Shown here one piece after another: positions 48,848-57,965 of a stretch of DNA of 64,000 nucleotides (position 1 is the first letter of the stretch; each line of letters begins with the position of its first letter). The notes beneath the pieces were generated by a model. It made no database searches, was not told where the DNA came from, and saw only the letters and a program-made list of their open reading frames with translations. The stretch is from Pseudomonadota bacterium (GTDB lineage Bacteria; Pseudomonadota; Alphaproteobacteria; Rhodospirillales; Magnetospirillaceae): assembly GCA_021848545.1 (NCBI GenBank), contig JAJZUL010000008.1:33228-97227 (forward strand). Direction: 5' to 3'. The position numbers were made by a program, and so were the translations under genes.

Positions 48848-49330
48848 TCACTTCACCATTTTCCAGCTTCCGTCGGGCTGGCGGCAGGCGGTTCCATAAG
48901 CCTTCTGAGTCTGACCGCCGATGGTCACCGTGGTCTGGTACTCGCGGCAGTAATTGCCGGCTTCGTCATAACCGGCCCGGGTCGGGGTGAAGCTGCCGGA
49001 ATGGCCGGATTGCGGGTTATCCCAAGTGATCTGCTGGCCGATCGGCGCGGTCCGCGCCTTGATTTCGGCCTGCTGGGCATACATCTGGTCGGCCTTGTCC
49101 AGGGATTTGCCGACCTCCGAGCCGAGATAGGCCCCGAGCAGCGTGCCCACCGCCGTCGCCGCCAGATTGCCGCTGCCGCGCCCGAACTGGGCACCGGCCA
49201 GCCCGCCCGCGACGGCGCCGAGCAAGGTGCCGGCGGTCTGCTTGGGGCCATAGGAATCAGGGCCGTAGGTATTGCCGCAGCCGGCCAGAAGACCTGCAGC
49301 CATAAGGACGATGACGGTTTTCTTGACCAT
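48848..49330 (-). CDS. Glycine-zipper lipoprotein (17 kDa surface antigen-like)
   Basis: 160 residues from ATG 49330. Signal peptide with lipobox LLAGC, then a glycine-zipper membrane-like segment ([39 protein letters not shown]), and a C-terminal domain ([35 protein letters not shown]) as in the Rickettsia 17 kDa antigen and RT0821 group. Expected in the outer membrane. Function unknown; often linked to envelope integrity. Divergent from pdxH. Confidence 0.9.
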   Translation of the reverse strand: MVKKTVIVLMAAGLLAGCGNTYGPDSYGPKQTAGTLLGAVAGGLAGAQFGRGSGNLAATAVGTLLGAYLGSEVGKSLDKADQMYAQQAEIKARTAPIGQQITWDNPQSGHSGSFTPTRAGYDEAGNYCREYQTTVTIGGQTQKAYGTACRQPDGSWKMVK

Positions 49331-49489
49331 GGTGCAGCCCCCTTTTCTTCCAACGAGGTGGTCGGCTTCCGGCGCGATCCCGGCCATCCCGTAACCGAAA
49401 ATTTCGGCAAAGTTGAGGCGGGAGATTGGACAGGCCGGTCGACACTGCCTATTCTAGCGCGACGACCCGTTTTCAACCAGGGCCGCCCC

Positions 49490-50143
49490 ATGGCCGACGC
49501 CACATCCGATACTACCACGCCCGACACCGCGCCATCGACCGCCGAACCATCGACCGCCGACAAGGCCGATACCGACCCCTTCGTCCTGTTCGCCGATTGG
49601 ATGGCGGCGGCCGAGCGGCGCGAGATCAACGACGCCAACGCCATGGCCCTGGCCACCGCCGACGCGCAAGGCCGCCCGTCGGTACGAATGGTGCTGCTGA
49701 AAAGCTGGGACCCGCGCGGATTCGTCTTCTATACCAATCTCGAAAGCCGCAAGGGCGTCGAGCTGGCCGCCAATCCCTTCGGCGCCCTGTGCCTGCATTG
49801 GAAAAGCCTGAAGCGCCAGATTCGCGCCGAAGGCGCGGTGGCGCCGGTGACCGACGAGGAGGCCGACGCCTATTTCTCGTCGCGGCCGCGTTCAAGCCGC
49901 ATCGGCGCCTGGGCGTCGCGGCAATCGCGCCCGCTGACGGGACGATTCGAGTTGGAACGCCGGGTGGCGGAACTGACCGCCCGCTTCGGCATCGGCGCCA
50001 TTCCCCGCCCGCCCTACTGGTCCGGTTTCCGGCTGGTGCCCGAGCGCATCGAATTCTGGGAAGACCGCCCCTTTCGCCTGCACGACCGCTTCGCCTATGT
50101 CAAAGACGGCGAAATCTGGCGGCGCGACACCCTCTATCCGTAA
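49490..50143 (+). CDS. pdxH: Pyridoxamine 5'-phosphate oxidase
   Basis: FMN enzyme oxidising PNP or PMP to pyridoxal 5'-phosphate. 217 residues: a Thr/Ala-rich extension of about 25, then [71 protein letters not shown], and the closing signature [13 protein letters not shown] with IWRRDTLYP. All are standard PdxH motifs. The CDF gene starts 13 bases after its stop. Confidence 0.96.
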   Translation: MADATSDTTTPDTAPSTAEPSTADKADTDPFVLFADWMAAAERREINDANAMALATADAQGRPSVRMVLLKSWDPRGFVFYTNLESRKGVELAANPFGALCLHWKSLKRQIRAEGAVAPVTDEEADAYFSSRPRSSRIGAWASRQSRPLTGRFELERRVAELTARFGIGAIPRPPYWSGFRLVPERIEFWEDRPFRLHDRFAYVKDGEIWRRDTLYP

Positions 50144-50156
50144 AGACCGACCGATC

Positions 50157-51095
50157 ATGACCGCCCTCACCGACGCCGACCATCCCGACGCCGGCCGCCT
50201 GATGCGGAAGGCCACCTATGCCTCGGTGGCCACCGCCACCGTCCTGATCGCCGCCAAGCTGGTCGCCTGGCTGATGACCGGATCGGTGGCCATGCTGTCG
50301 TCGCTGATCGATTCCGTGCTCGATGCCGGCGCGTCGGCCATCAATATGGTCGCGGTCCATCATTCGCTCACTCCCGCCGACAATGAACACCGCTTCGGCC
50401 ACGGCAAGGCCGAGGCCCTGGCCGGTCTCGGACAGGCGATCATCATCACCGGCTCGGTGGGATTCCTGCTGATGGAAGCCATCGGCAAGCTGTCGCATCC
50501 GGCGGCGGTCAAGAACATCCCCGCCGGCATCGCCGTGATGGCGATCTCCATCGTGCTCACCATCGTCCTGTTGCGCTACCAGCGATACGTGGTGGCGAAA
50601 ACCCGATCGGTGGCCATCGGCGCCGACGCCCTGCACTATTCCGGCGATCTGATGATCAACGGCAGCGTCATGGCCTCGCTGCTGCTGGAGCGTTATCTGG
50701 GATGGACCTTCGTCGATCCGGTGGCGGCGCTGCTCATCGCCGTCTTTCTGCTCAAAAGCGCCTGGGGCGTGGCGGTTTCATCGCTCGACATGCTGATGGA
50801 CCGGGAATTGCCCGACGAGGACCGCCGGCGCATCCGCGCCATCGCCCGCGCCAATCCCATGGTCCGCAACGTCCACGATCTGCGCACCCGCACCGCCGGC
50901 CGTCGCGGCTTCATCCAGCTCCATCTGGAACTGGATGCCGATCTGCCCCTGCGCCAGGCCCACGCCATCGCCGACGAGGTCGAACTGGCGATCACCGCCG
51001 AGTTTCCGTCCTTCGAGGTGATGATCCACCAGGATCCGGCCGGCCTGCCCGAAGGGCATCCGCGCTTCAACGCCGGCGCAGCCCCCCGGCGATAA
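50157..51095 (+). CDS. Cation diffusion facilitator (FieF/CzcD-type metal efflux)
   Basis: 312 residues, six TM segments and a C-terminal cytoplasmic domain. Metal-site motifs on TM2 and TM5 are SLIDSVLDAGASAINM (DxxxD) and ADALHYSGDLMINGS (HxxxD), the FieF arrangement. RFGHGKAEALAGLGQA is the family loop. The C-terminal domain has HDLRTRTAGRRGFIQLHLEL and VMIHQDPAG. Likely exports Zn, Fe or similar divalent ions by proton antiport. Likely co-transcribed with pdxH. Confidence 0.93.
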   Translation: MTALTDADHPDAGRLMRKATYASVATATVLIAAKLVAWLMTGSVAMLSSLIDSVLDAGASAINMVAVHHSLTPADNEHRFGHGKAEALAGLGQAIIITGSVGFLLMEAIGKLSHPAAVKNIPAGIAVMAISIVLTIVLLRYQRYVVAKTRSVAIGADALHYSGDLMINGSVMASLLLERYLGWTFVDPVAALLIAVFLLKSAWGVAVSSLDMLMDRELPDEDRRRIRAIARANPMVRNVHDLRTRTAGRRGFIQLHLELDADLPLRQAHAIADEVELAITAEFPSFEVMIHQDPAGLPEGHPRFNAGAAPRR

Positions 51096-51128
51096 CACGA
51101 AACACGTCGCGGGCGCGCGCAACAAAAC

Positions 51129-51150
51129 GGGGGCGGCACCGGCCGCCCCC
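51129..51150 (-). terminator. Hairpin terminator between the CDF and XRE genes
   Basis: GGGGGCGG (51129-51136) pairs with CCGCCCCC (51143-51150), six-base loop. On the minus strand it is followed by GTTTTGTTG, so it fits the end of the XRE regulator gene; it also faces the convergent CDF gene. Confidence 0.65.
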
Positions 51151-51182
51151 GCCTTGATGACGACGTCGAAAACGGAATGGGG

Positions 51183-51668
51183 TCAGTCCGCCTTTTCGCC
51201 GGACGGACCCAACGCCTTGGCCAGATCATAGACGTGGCGGCGCACCTGAGGGTCGGAAATCCGGTAATAAGCCCGGACCAGTTCCAGGGTTTCGCGCTGG
51301 GACATGACGTTGTCCTCGACCTCCGGCGGGTCTTCGGTGGCGCGCACCATATGGCGCGGGCTGGCGGTTTCCACCCCCTCGGCCATATCCTCGAAAAAAT
51401 ACGAGATCGGCACGTCGAGAACCCGGGACAGGTCGAACAGGCGGCTGGCGCCGATGCGATTGGCGCCCCGTTCGTATTTCTGCACCTGCTGGAAGGTCAG
51501 GCCCAAAGCCTCCCCCAACCTTTCCTGGCTCATGCCCAGCAACGTGCGGCGCAAGCGCACGCGGGCGCCCACATGAACGTCGATGGGGTTGGGCCGACCC
51601 GACGGCGTCCGGCCGCGACTGGCGCGACGCGACACCGGGACGATCGGAGAAGCGGAAGTTTGGGCCAT
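51183..51668 (-). CDS. XRE-family regulator, PraR-like
   Basis: 161 residues. After a basic, low-complexity start comes the HTH region DVHVGARVRLRRTLLGMSQE, RLGEALGLTFQQVQKYERGA and NRIGASRLFDLSRVLDVPIS (then YFFEDM), closely like PraR/PhrR-type regulators widespread in alphaproteobacteria. The C-terminal part (MSQRETLELVRAYYRISDPQ) is also conserved in that group. Targets unknown; PraR homologues control surface and quorum traits in rhizobia. A 538-bp region free of genes lies upstream. Confidence 0.88.
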   Translation of the reverse strand: MAQTSASPIVPVSRRASRGRTPSGRPNPIDVHVGARVRLRRTLLGMSQERLGEALGLTFQQVQKYERGANRIGASRLFDLSRVLDVPISYFFEDMAEGVETASPRHMVRATEDPPEVEDNVMSQRETLELVRAYYRISDPQVRRHVYDLAKALGPSGEKAD

Positions 51669-51929
51669 GTCTTTATCACCTTGCCATCAATACGATTAAT
51701 CTCATCAAGCCTCTGCGATCCATTGGCGATGAAACGATTACGCCTGATCCTGGAGAGGGCATCGCGTAAAAGATAGCGCTCCACGGTGTCGTTGCATAGA
51801 TCATTATGCATACGCTATCCGGATATACGCGCAAATCGTGCGTACGGGGCTGTTTGAGGATCCCCCCCTATACCGATGCATGGGCATGGATACGGGATAA
51901 GACCGCCCCTCGGAAGGCCGGACGGCCTT

Positions 51930-52073
51930 AGAGCCCGACCCGAAAATCGCCGTGGCGGCCTGCAAATGGCGGTTTTCTGCGCTTCCGCTGCTCACGTACA
52001 TGAAGTACGCTCCGCTGCGGTTCTCGAAAACCGCCATTTTCGGCTCACCCTGCCGACTTTCGGGTCGGGCTCT
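51930..52073. repeat. 144-bp nested palindromic element
   Basis: Outer arms AGAGCCCGACCCGAAA (51930-51945) and TTTCGGGTCGGGCTCT (52058-52073), perfect 16 bp. Inner arms AAATGGCGGTTTTC (51964-51977) and GAAAACCGCCATTT (52026-52039), perfect 14 bp. A central GTAC-N4-GTAC pair is flanked by CCGCTG-type repeats. No flanking duplication found. It lies in the 538-bp gene-free stretch between the XRE gene and ndk; the rest of that stretch shows only the small hairpin AAGGCC/GGCCTT just left of it (51914-51929). Confidence 0.8.
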
Positions 52074-52206
52074 TACGCGAACGGGCGCGATCCGGAGCCG
52101 CGATACCGTTCGTATCGCGGTCCGATCCGATCACGGAACGGCGCTGCCGCTAAAGGCTCATGCCCCGTCCGGCACACCACCACCGCCGGCCGGTGGCGAT
52201 CGTCGG

Positions 52207-52629
52207 TCAGCCGACGATCTCGCACTCGGAGAAGAAGAAAGCGATTTCCTTGGCCGCGTTCTCGGCCGAATCCGAACCGTGAACCGAATTGGCTTCGACG
52301 GATTCGGCGAAATCGGCCCGAATGGTGCCGGGCGCGGCATTGGCCGGATTGGTGGCGCCCATGATTTCGCGGTTGCGGGTCACGGCGTCTTCGCCTTCCA
52401 GAGCCTGGACCACCACCGGACCCGAGGTCATGAAGGCCACCAGATCGGGAAAGAACGAGCGTTCCCGGTGGATGCCGTAGAATTGCTCGGCCTGCTCCTT
52501 GGTCAGGCGCACCCGCTTCTGAGCGACGATGCGCAGGCCCGCCTCTTCGAAACGGGCATTGATCTTGCCGGTCAGATTGCGCCGGGTGGCGTCCGGCTTG
52601 ATGATGGACAGGGTGCGTTCGATTGCCAT
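52207..52629 (-). CDS. ndk: Nucleoside diphosphate kinase
   Basis: Transfers gamma-phosphate between nucleotides via phospho-His. 140 residues with [60 protein letters not shown] and active-site His in [20 protein letters not shown]. Typical length. Single gene, divergent from the ABC-F gene. Confidence 0.97.
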   Translation of the reverse strand: MAIERTLSIIKPDATRRNLTGKINARFEEAGLRIVAQKRVRLTKEQAEQFYGIHRERSFFPDLVAFMTSGPVVVQALEGEDAVTRNREIMGATNPANAAPGTIRADFAESVEANSVHGSDSAENAAKEIAFFFSECEIVG

Positions 52630-52950
52630 TGCTGATCCCCTCGCAACGAATTGGGCGGCACGTCGGCGGCGGCAGGCCGGCCGATCGGCGACGGCGGGTT
52701 ATACAATCATCGCGGCGGAGGGGCAACCGGCTGTGGCGAGGGGGAGCGTTGCGAACGCGCCATCCCCCACTCTCGACCTCTGGCACCCGGAGGCGCGGTA
52801 CGCGACGACTATGCGCCCGAAGCGGAGCGGAGCACCAAAACCAGCGCGCCGCAGCGCCCGTAGGGCGCGAGGATAAGCCAAGCGCAAGCGCCGGCGCTTG
52901 AGGCCCAACCAAAAAACCAAAAAACCAAAAAACCAAAAAACCAACAAATC
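52630..52950. other. Gene-free region between ndk and the ABC-F gene
   Basis: No supported gene. The stretch 52825-52907 (GGAGCGGAGC, GCCGCAGCGC, GCGAGGATAAGCCAAG) resembles pieces of the miniature elements in the same order but without recognisable ends. At 52909-52942 the octamer CCAAAAAA is repeated four times plus CC. An AAGCGC/GCGCTT hairpin (52880-52899) lies between the two. Confidence 0.5.
52909..52942. repeat. Four tandem CCAAAAAA octamers before the ABC-F promoter
   Basis: Units start at 52909, 52917, 52925 and 52933, followed by CC. They end nine bases before a possible -35 box, so slippage in unit number could change promoter strength, or the A tracts could act like an UP element. 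Both roles are inference. Confidence 0.85.
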
Positions 52951-52993
52951 TTTGCAGCATCGCGCCGGCATGGTACAGACCCGGCGATGCTGC
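52951..52993 (+). promoter_or_regulatory. Probable promoter giving a leaderless ABC-F mRNA, with inverted repeat over the start codon
   Basis: TTTGCA (52951-52956), 17 bases, TACAGA (52974-52979), then seven bases to the A of ATG 52987, so transcription would start at or beside the start codon. No Shine-Dalgarno is visible before the ATG. GCAGCATCGC (52954-52963) is an exact inverted repeat of GCGATGCTGC (52984-52993), which spans the start codon; a dimeric repressor could bind across the promoter. Confidence 0.45.
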
Positions 52994-54900
52994 ATATCAA
53001 CGATCTGGTGCTGCGTATCGGCGGGCGGGTCCTGTTCGATCAGGCGACCGCCCACATACCGGCCGGGGAACGGGTCGGCCTGGTCGGGCGCAACGGCGCC
53101 GGCAAAACGACCCTGTTCCGGTTGATCGCCGGCGATCTGTCGCCCGACGGCGGCAGCGTGTCGATCCGTCCCCGCGCCCGCCTGGGCCAGGTCGCCCAGG
53201 AAATATCCGACAGTTCCGACCCCATCGGCGATTGGGTGCTTGCCGCCGATCGCGAGCGGACCGGGCTTTTATCGGAAAGCGCCCGGCTGGAGGCCGGTCA
53301 TGGCGATCCCCAGCATCTGGCCGATATCCACGACCGCCTGAACGCCATCGACGCCCATGCGGCGCCGGCCCGCGCCGCCGCCATCCTGGCCGGGCTGGGG
53401 TTCGACGCGCAGGCGCAGGAACGCCCCCTGGTTTCGTTTTCCGGCGGCTGGCGGATGCGGGTGGCGTTGGCCGCCGCCCTGTTCGCCCGCCCCGATCTGC
53501 TGCTGCTGGACGAACCGACCAATCATCTTGATCTCGAAGCCGCCCTGTGGCTGCGCGCCTATCTCGCCACCTATCCGGGGACCCTGATCGTCATCAGCCA
53601 CGACCGCGATCTCTTGAACGACGTGGCGGGACGCATCCTCCACCTGGACGGCGGCAAGCTCACGGCCTATGGCGGCAATTACGACAATTTCGAACGGGTC
53701 CGCCGCGAACGCCTGGATCTGGCCGCCAAGACCTATGCCAGCCAGATGGAACAGCGCCGCAAGATCCAATCCTTCATCGACCGCTTCCGCGCCAAGGCCA
53801 CCAAGGCCGCCCAGGCCCAAAGCCGCATCAAGATGCTGGAACGGATGGGCCCCGCCATCCCGGTGATCGAGGACCGCACCCAGACTTTCGAATTTCCCGA
53901 TCCCGCCCCCTTGCCGCCGCCGTTGATCGCCGTCGAGAACGGCGTGGTCGGCTATGGCGACCGGCCGGTGCTGAGGGACGTCGCCCTGCGCATCGACATG
54001 GATGACCGCATCGCCCTGTTGGGGGCCAACGGCAACGGCAAATCGACCCTGGCCAAGCTGCTGGCCGGACGGCTGGAGCTGTCGGCTGGCCGCATCACCC
54101 GGCCACCCCGCCTGAAGGTCGGCTATTTCGCCCAGCATCAGACCGACGACCTGGCGGTCGAGCGCACCGCTCTGGACCATATGCGCGGGGTCATGCCCGA
54201 TTCGTCCGATACCGTGGTGCGCGCCCAGCTCGGCCGCTTCGGCTTTTCCCGCGAGCGTGCCGATATCGCCGTCGGCGCCCTGTCGGGCGGCGAGAAGGCC
54301 CGCCTGCTGCTGGCGCTGATGAGCCGGAACGCGCCGCATATGATGATCCTGGACGAACCCACCAATCATTTGGACATCGATGCCCGCGAGGCGCTGATGG
54401 CGGCGCTGAACGCCTATGAGGGCGCAGTGATTCTGGTCAGTCACGAAACCCGGCTGGTGGAGACGGTCGCCGACCGCCTGTGGCTGGTGGCCGACGGCAC
54501 GGTGCGGCCTTTCGACGGCGATCTGGATGATTATCGCCGCCTGCTTTTGGAAAAGGCCCGCGACACCCGCCGTGGACCGGCCGGCGGCCCGATGGAAGGC
54601 AATAACGGATCGTCGCGGCGCGACGCCCGGCGCGACGCCGCCCAGATCCGGACCCGCCTCGCCCCCCTGCGGCGCCGCGCCGAGGCCGCCGACAAGGCGT
54701 TGCACAGTCTGGGGGAACGAAAAAAGGCGGTGGAAGCCAAACTGGCCGACCCCGCCCTCTATCAGGCCGACCCTGCCGCGCTTACCGCCTTCACCAGGGA
54801 TCTGGCCGAGATCGATCGCGCCCTGGCCGAAGCCGAAAGCGAGTGGCTGGAAGCGCACGAGGCCTGGGACGAGGCGAAATCCGGGGCGCTCCAACCATGA
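52987..54900 (+). CDS. ABC-F family ATP-binding protein (Uup/YheS-like)
   Basis: 637 residues, two ABC domains, no membrane part; such proteins act on the ribosome. Domain 1: VGLVGRNGAGKTTLFRLIAG, SFSGGWRMRVALAAALFARP, LLLLDEPTNHLDLEAALWLR. A linker helix (KTYASQMEQRRKIQSFIDRF) follows. Domain 2: ALLGANGNGKSTLAKLLAG, GALSGGEKARLLLALMSR, MMILDEPTNHLDIDAREALM. The C-terminal coiled coil (LRRRAEAADKALHSLGERKK) is as in Uup/YheS. No ribosome site precedes the ATG. Confidence 0.95.
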   Translation: MLHINDLVLRIGGRVLFDQATAHIPAGERVGLVGRNGAGKTTLFRLIAGDLSPDGGSVSIRPRARLGQVAQEISDSSDPIGDWVLAADRERTGLLSESARLEAGHGDPQHLADIHDRLNAIDAHAAPARAAAILAGLGFDAQAQERPLVSFSGGWRMRVALAAALFARPDLLLLDEPTNHLDLEAALWLRAYLATYPGTLIVISHDRDLLNDVAGRILHLDGGKLTAYGGNYDNFERVRRERLDLAAKTYASQMEQRRKIQSFIDRFRAKATKAAQAQSRIKMLERMGPAIPVIEDRTQTFEFPDPAPLPPPLIAVENGVVGYGDRPVLRDVALRIDMDDRIALLGANGNGKSTLAKLLAGRLELSAGRITRPPRLKVGYFAQHQTDDLAVERTALDHMRGVMPDSSDTVVRAQLGRFGFSRERADIAVGALSGGEKARLLLALMSRNAPHMMILDEPTNHLDIDAREALMAALNAYEGAVILVSHETRLVETVADRLWLVADGTVRPFDGDLDDYRRLLLEKARDTRRGPAGGPMEGNNGSSRRDARRDAAQIRTRLAPLRRRAEAADKALHSLGERKKAVEAKLADPALYQADPAALTAFTRDLAEIDRALAEAESEWLEAHEAWDEAKSGALQP

Positions 54901-54958
54901 TTGATCGCCCCATAACAAACGGTACACTCCTTTCGTCGAGGATGGGATAATCGGCGTT

Positions 54959-56782
54959 ATGGAAGCAGGTCCCTTTACGCCTTGGACCGACGAGGACGAA
55001 CCGTCGGTCGACCGTCAGCCGTCAAACCCGCCGCCGACGGGCGCGCCGCCGCCCGGACGGCGGCTGCGGCGGCTGATGTGGCTGCTGGTCGCCGCCCTGG
55101 TGGTGGCCATGGTCGGCGCCGTCGCCGCCTATGTCCATCGCGGGCGCCGGGACGCCCTGGCGGAAGCGGCATTGCGCGCCGACGATACCTCGCGGCTTTT
55201 GCAGGAACATGTGGGGGGCCTGTTGCGGGCCACCGATTTCATCCTGACCCAGGCCGTGACCATCGGCCGGGCCGATCTCACCCGTACCGGCAATTACTGG
55301 GCGGAGCGGCGCCAGCTGGCCGCCCTGCAAAAGGGGTTGCCGGAAAAAGGCCACCTTTGGATCATCGCCGCCAACGGCACGCCCGTACTGGGAACCGGCC
55401 GACCGCTGGCCCACCCGGTCAATGTCGCCGACCGCGCCTATTTCCGCGCCAACCGCGCCGGCCAGGATCTGGTGGTGGGGCCGCTGATCATATCGCGGAT
55501 GCACCACGTCCCGGTCTTCACCGTCAGCCGCCGCATCACCGACGCCAAGGGCCGCTTTCTCGGCATCGCCCTGGCCGACATCCGCTCGGACTATTTCGCC
55601 GATTTCTTCAAGGCCCTCAACCTGGGCTCCCGCGCCCGAATCGATATCATCGACACCAAGGGCCGCATCATCATGATCGAGCCGCCCTTGCCCATCCGCG
55701 AGGATCACAAGGTCGCCGCCGTGCAATTGCTGAAGGCGGCCGCCGCCAAACCGTCGGGAATTCTGCGGGTGGTGTCCCCCTATGACGGGATCGAGCGGGT
55801 ATTCGGCTACCGGACCATTCCCCAATACGGGGTGATGGTCACCTGCGGCGTCGCCGTGCCCGACGCGCTCGCCACCTGGCACGGGGCCACCGGCGTGGTG
55901 CTGCCGGCGATGGCGGCGGTGGCCCTGGTTCTGGCCGCGCTGATCTTTTCCATCTTCCACGGCATCGACCGCGAACGCGGGCTGCTGCTGCGCCTGGAAC
56001 ACACCGTCCGCGAGCGGACCGAGGAAGCGCGCATGCAGGCCGCGGAAGCCCGGCGCGCCAATGAAAGCAAAACCCGTTTCCTGGCCGCCGCCAGCCACGA
56101 TCTGCGCCAGCCGCTGCAGGCGGCCGGCATGTTCGTCGAAGTGCTGGCGTCGAAGCTGGAAGACACCCCCGACGCCGCCATTGCCGACAAGCTGCGCCAT
56201 TCCATCGACGCCACAGCGACCTTGCTGTCCACCCTGCTGGACATCTCGACCCTGGAGGCGGGCAAAATCCACCCCAATATCGCCGCCTTTCCACTGATGC
56301 CGCTTCTGGCCAGCCTCGCCGATCAGATGGAGCCGGAAGCGACCCAGCGCGGCTTGTCGATCCGCGTCGCCCCCACATCGGCCTGGATCGCCAGCGACCC
56401 GGTGCTGTTGGAGCGCCTGCTGCGCAACCTGATGGTCAACGCGCTCCGCTATACCCGCAAAGGCGGCGTGCTGATCGGCGGCCGCCCTCGCCGCAACGGA
56501 ACCGTGGCCATCCAGGTGGTCGATAGCGGCATCGGCATACCCGACGACAAGCGCGATGCCATTTTCGAGGATTTCGTCCATCTCGACGGTCAAAATCGCG
56601 GCGGCCCCGGCCTGGGCCTGGGCGTGGTCCGGCGAATGGCGCAATTGTTGAACCACCCGCTGGCCGTGACCTCGCGGATGGGACACGGCTCGACCTTCAT
56701 GGTGATGGTGCCGACCGCCCCGCGCCCCAAGGCCATCGCCGCGTCCGACGACGTCGACGATTGCGAGACGGCGGCGCTATAG
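54959..56782 (+). CDS. Sensor histidine kinase with periplasmic double-Cache-like domain
   Basis: 607 residues. Pro-rich cytoplasmic start, TM1 (MWLLVAALVVAMVGAVAAYV), a periplasmic sensor of about 240 residues of PDC/Cache type (VADRAYFRANRAGQDLVVGP, SRRITDAKGRFLGIALADIR, DYFADFFKALNLGSRARIDI), TM2 (VLPAMAAVALVLAALIFSIF), a coiled coil, HisKA with ASHDLRQPLQAAGMFVEVLA (His in SHDLRQPL), and HATPase with NLMVNALRYT, VDSGIGIPDD and GGPGLGLGVVRRMAQLL. No response regulator is adjacent. Confidence 0.92.
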   Translation: MEAGPFTPWTDEDEPSVDRQPSNPPPTGAPPPGRRLRRLMWLLVAALVVAMVGAVAAYVHRGRRDALAEAALRADDTSRLLQEHVGGLLRATDFILTQAVTIGRADLTRTGNYWAERRQLAALQKGLPEKGHLWIIAANGTPVLGTGRPLAHPVNVADRAYFRANRAGQDLVVGPLIISRMHHVPVFTVSRRITDAKGRFLGIALADIRSDYFADFFKALNLGSRARIDIIDTKGRIIMIEPPLPIREDHKVAAVQLLKAAAAKPSGILRVVSPYDGIERVFGYRTIPQYGVMVTCGVAVPDALATWHGATGVVLPAMAAVALVLAALIFSIFHGIDRERGLLLRLEHTVRERTEEARMQAAEARRANESKTRFLAAASHDLRQPLQAAGMFVEVLASKLEDTPDAAIADKLRHSIDATATLLSTLLDISTLEAGKIHPNIAAFPLMPLLASLADQMEPEATQRGLSIRVAPTSAWIASDPVLLERLLRNLMVNALRYTRKGGVLIGGRPRRNGTVAIQVVDSGIGIPDDKRDAIFEDFVHLDGQNRGGPGLGLGVVRRMAQLLNHPLAVTSRMGHGSTFMVMVPTAPRPKAIAASDDVDDCETAAL

Positions 56783-56874
56783 GGCGTGATGCGGAAAATC
56801 TGTGGCGCGACCCAGGCGTTGTAAATCCGCCCCGCGCCCTCGATGGGCGCTTGGAGCGCCGAGCGTCACAACCG

Positions 56875-57178
56875 GGATCAGCCCCAGGGTAATCGGGTGA
56901 AGGCGCGTTGGAGCGGAGCGACTAGGCCGTTGAGGCCGCCGCAGCGTAAGCGAGGATAGCCCAGGGCGCGGACGCGACCGCCCGGCGATTGAGGGAAATA
57001 TACATAATGCAGGGGAAGCGGGTTCACCCGATTCCCCTGGAGCGGAGCGACTAGGCCGTTGAGGCCGCCGCAGCGCAAGCGAGGATAGCCAAGGGCGCGG
57101 ACGCGCCCGCCCGGCGATTGAGGGAAAGATACATAACCCAGGGGAAGCGGGTTCACCCGATTCCCCTGGGATCAGCCC
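56875..57178 (+). mobile_element. Miniature inverted-repeat element, copy 4: fused tandem of two deleted units
   Basis: The element is 56885-57168. Unit 1 is 56885-57039 (155 bp), lacking a 31-bp inner block present in the 186-bp form. Unit 2 continues at 57040 without its first 26 or so bases and also lacks the block, ending TTCACCCGATTCCCCTG at 57152-57168. The left end is CAGGGTAATCGGGTGAA (56885-56901). The target duplication GGATCAGCCC (56875-56884, 57169-57178) encloses the whole tandem, so the fusion moved as one or formed in place. The right-hand duplicate contains the stop codon of the next gene. Confidence 0.92.
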
Positions 57179-57843
57179 GCGCTGGTCTTCTGACCGAAGA
57201 TGTTGTAGCCGTTCGTGCCGAACAGATTCGAGGCGGCATTTCCGAAAAGGTTGAAGGTACCGGCATTGAACAATTCCGGCGCGATCGTCTGGGCCGCCGC
57301 CGCCGCCTGCTCCTGCTGAAGCTGGGCCGGTTCCGGCGTGATCTGGTTGATATAATCGTTCCTGACCGTGCTGCCCTGGGACAGCTGCGCCGTGAAATTG
57401 ATCTGTTCGTTCTGCGGCGCAGCGGAGGTGCGCTCCACCTTCACGAAGTAATTGCCCTGTTTGAGCTCGTAGGTCCCCTTGCTCAGCGCCGTGTAATTCT
57501 TGCTGGCCGCGCCCATGCCGCTTTTGCTGTCGGCGACCACCTGCCCGGACTGGCTGAGAATCTGGACGCGAAAATAATTTATATGCTTTCCCGCATACAT
57601 CAGAAATTTCGTCTTGGTCGACGACAAGTTTTGAAAATAAAAGTACTGGGTGTTCGTCGTTTTATCCATATTGGACATAATGTCGATACGGCTGTCATTC
57701 TGACGCAGGAACCCGACATTTGTCGCCGAATTCATGGTCTGCTGGGCCACATCGTAATACGCCTTCTCCCACACCTTGCGGCCGGGGGTGGAAGACGTAG
57801 AGACATTGAGCGGATTGCTGGACGTTGAGGAAACGCTCGACAT
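57172..57843 (-). CDS. Unrecognised protein, possibly exported, beside flagellar genes
   Basis: 223 residues, no cleavable signal. The N-terminus is Ser/Thr-rich (MSSVSSTSSNPLNVSTSSTP), as in proteins exported by flagellar type III systems. Residues about 45-150 look like a beta-rich PPC-type domain (DIMSNMDKTTNTQYFYFQNL, YELKQGNYFVKVERTSAAPQ). The C-terminus is Gln/Ala-rich, then Asn/Phe/Gly-rich with two NLFG-type units. A mobile element is inserted at its stop codon; the target duplication restores the stop. Lower GC than neighbours. A flagellar link is inferred from location and composition only. Confidence 0.65.
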   Translation of the reverse strand: MSSVSSTSSNPLNVSTSSTPGRKVWEKAYYDVAQQTMNSATNVGFLRQNDSRIDIMSNMDKTTNTQYFYFQNLSSTKTKFLMYAGKHINYFRVQILSQSGQVVADSKSGMGAASKNYTALSKGTYELKQGNYFVKVERTSAAPQNEQINFTAQLSQGSTVRNDYINQITPEPAQLQQEQAAAAAQTIAPELFNAGTFNLFGNAASNLFGTNGYNIFGQKTSAG

Positions 57844-57965
57844 CGTCCGATCCTCCTTCTAGGGCGCGACCGAAATCCATTCTGGACCGGTTCAGCCTAC
57901 AGCAAACCAGCCGGCCTTACCAGAACCGTTTCAGTTCAAACGGAGCCGGATGCCGGCCGACAGGG

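Noticed and set aside
57901..57920. Sigma-54-like site before the 57172-57843 gene
   Set aside because: The GG to GC distance is 11 bases instead of the required 10.
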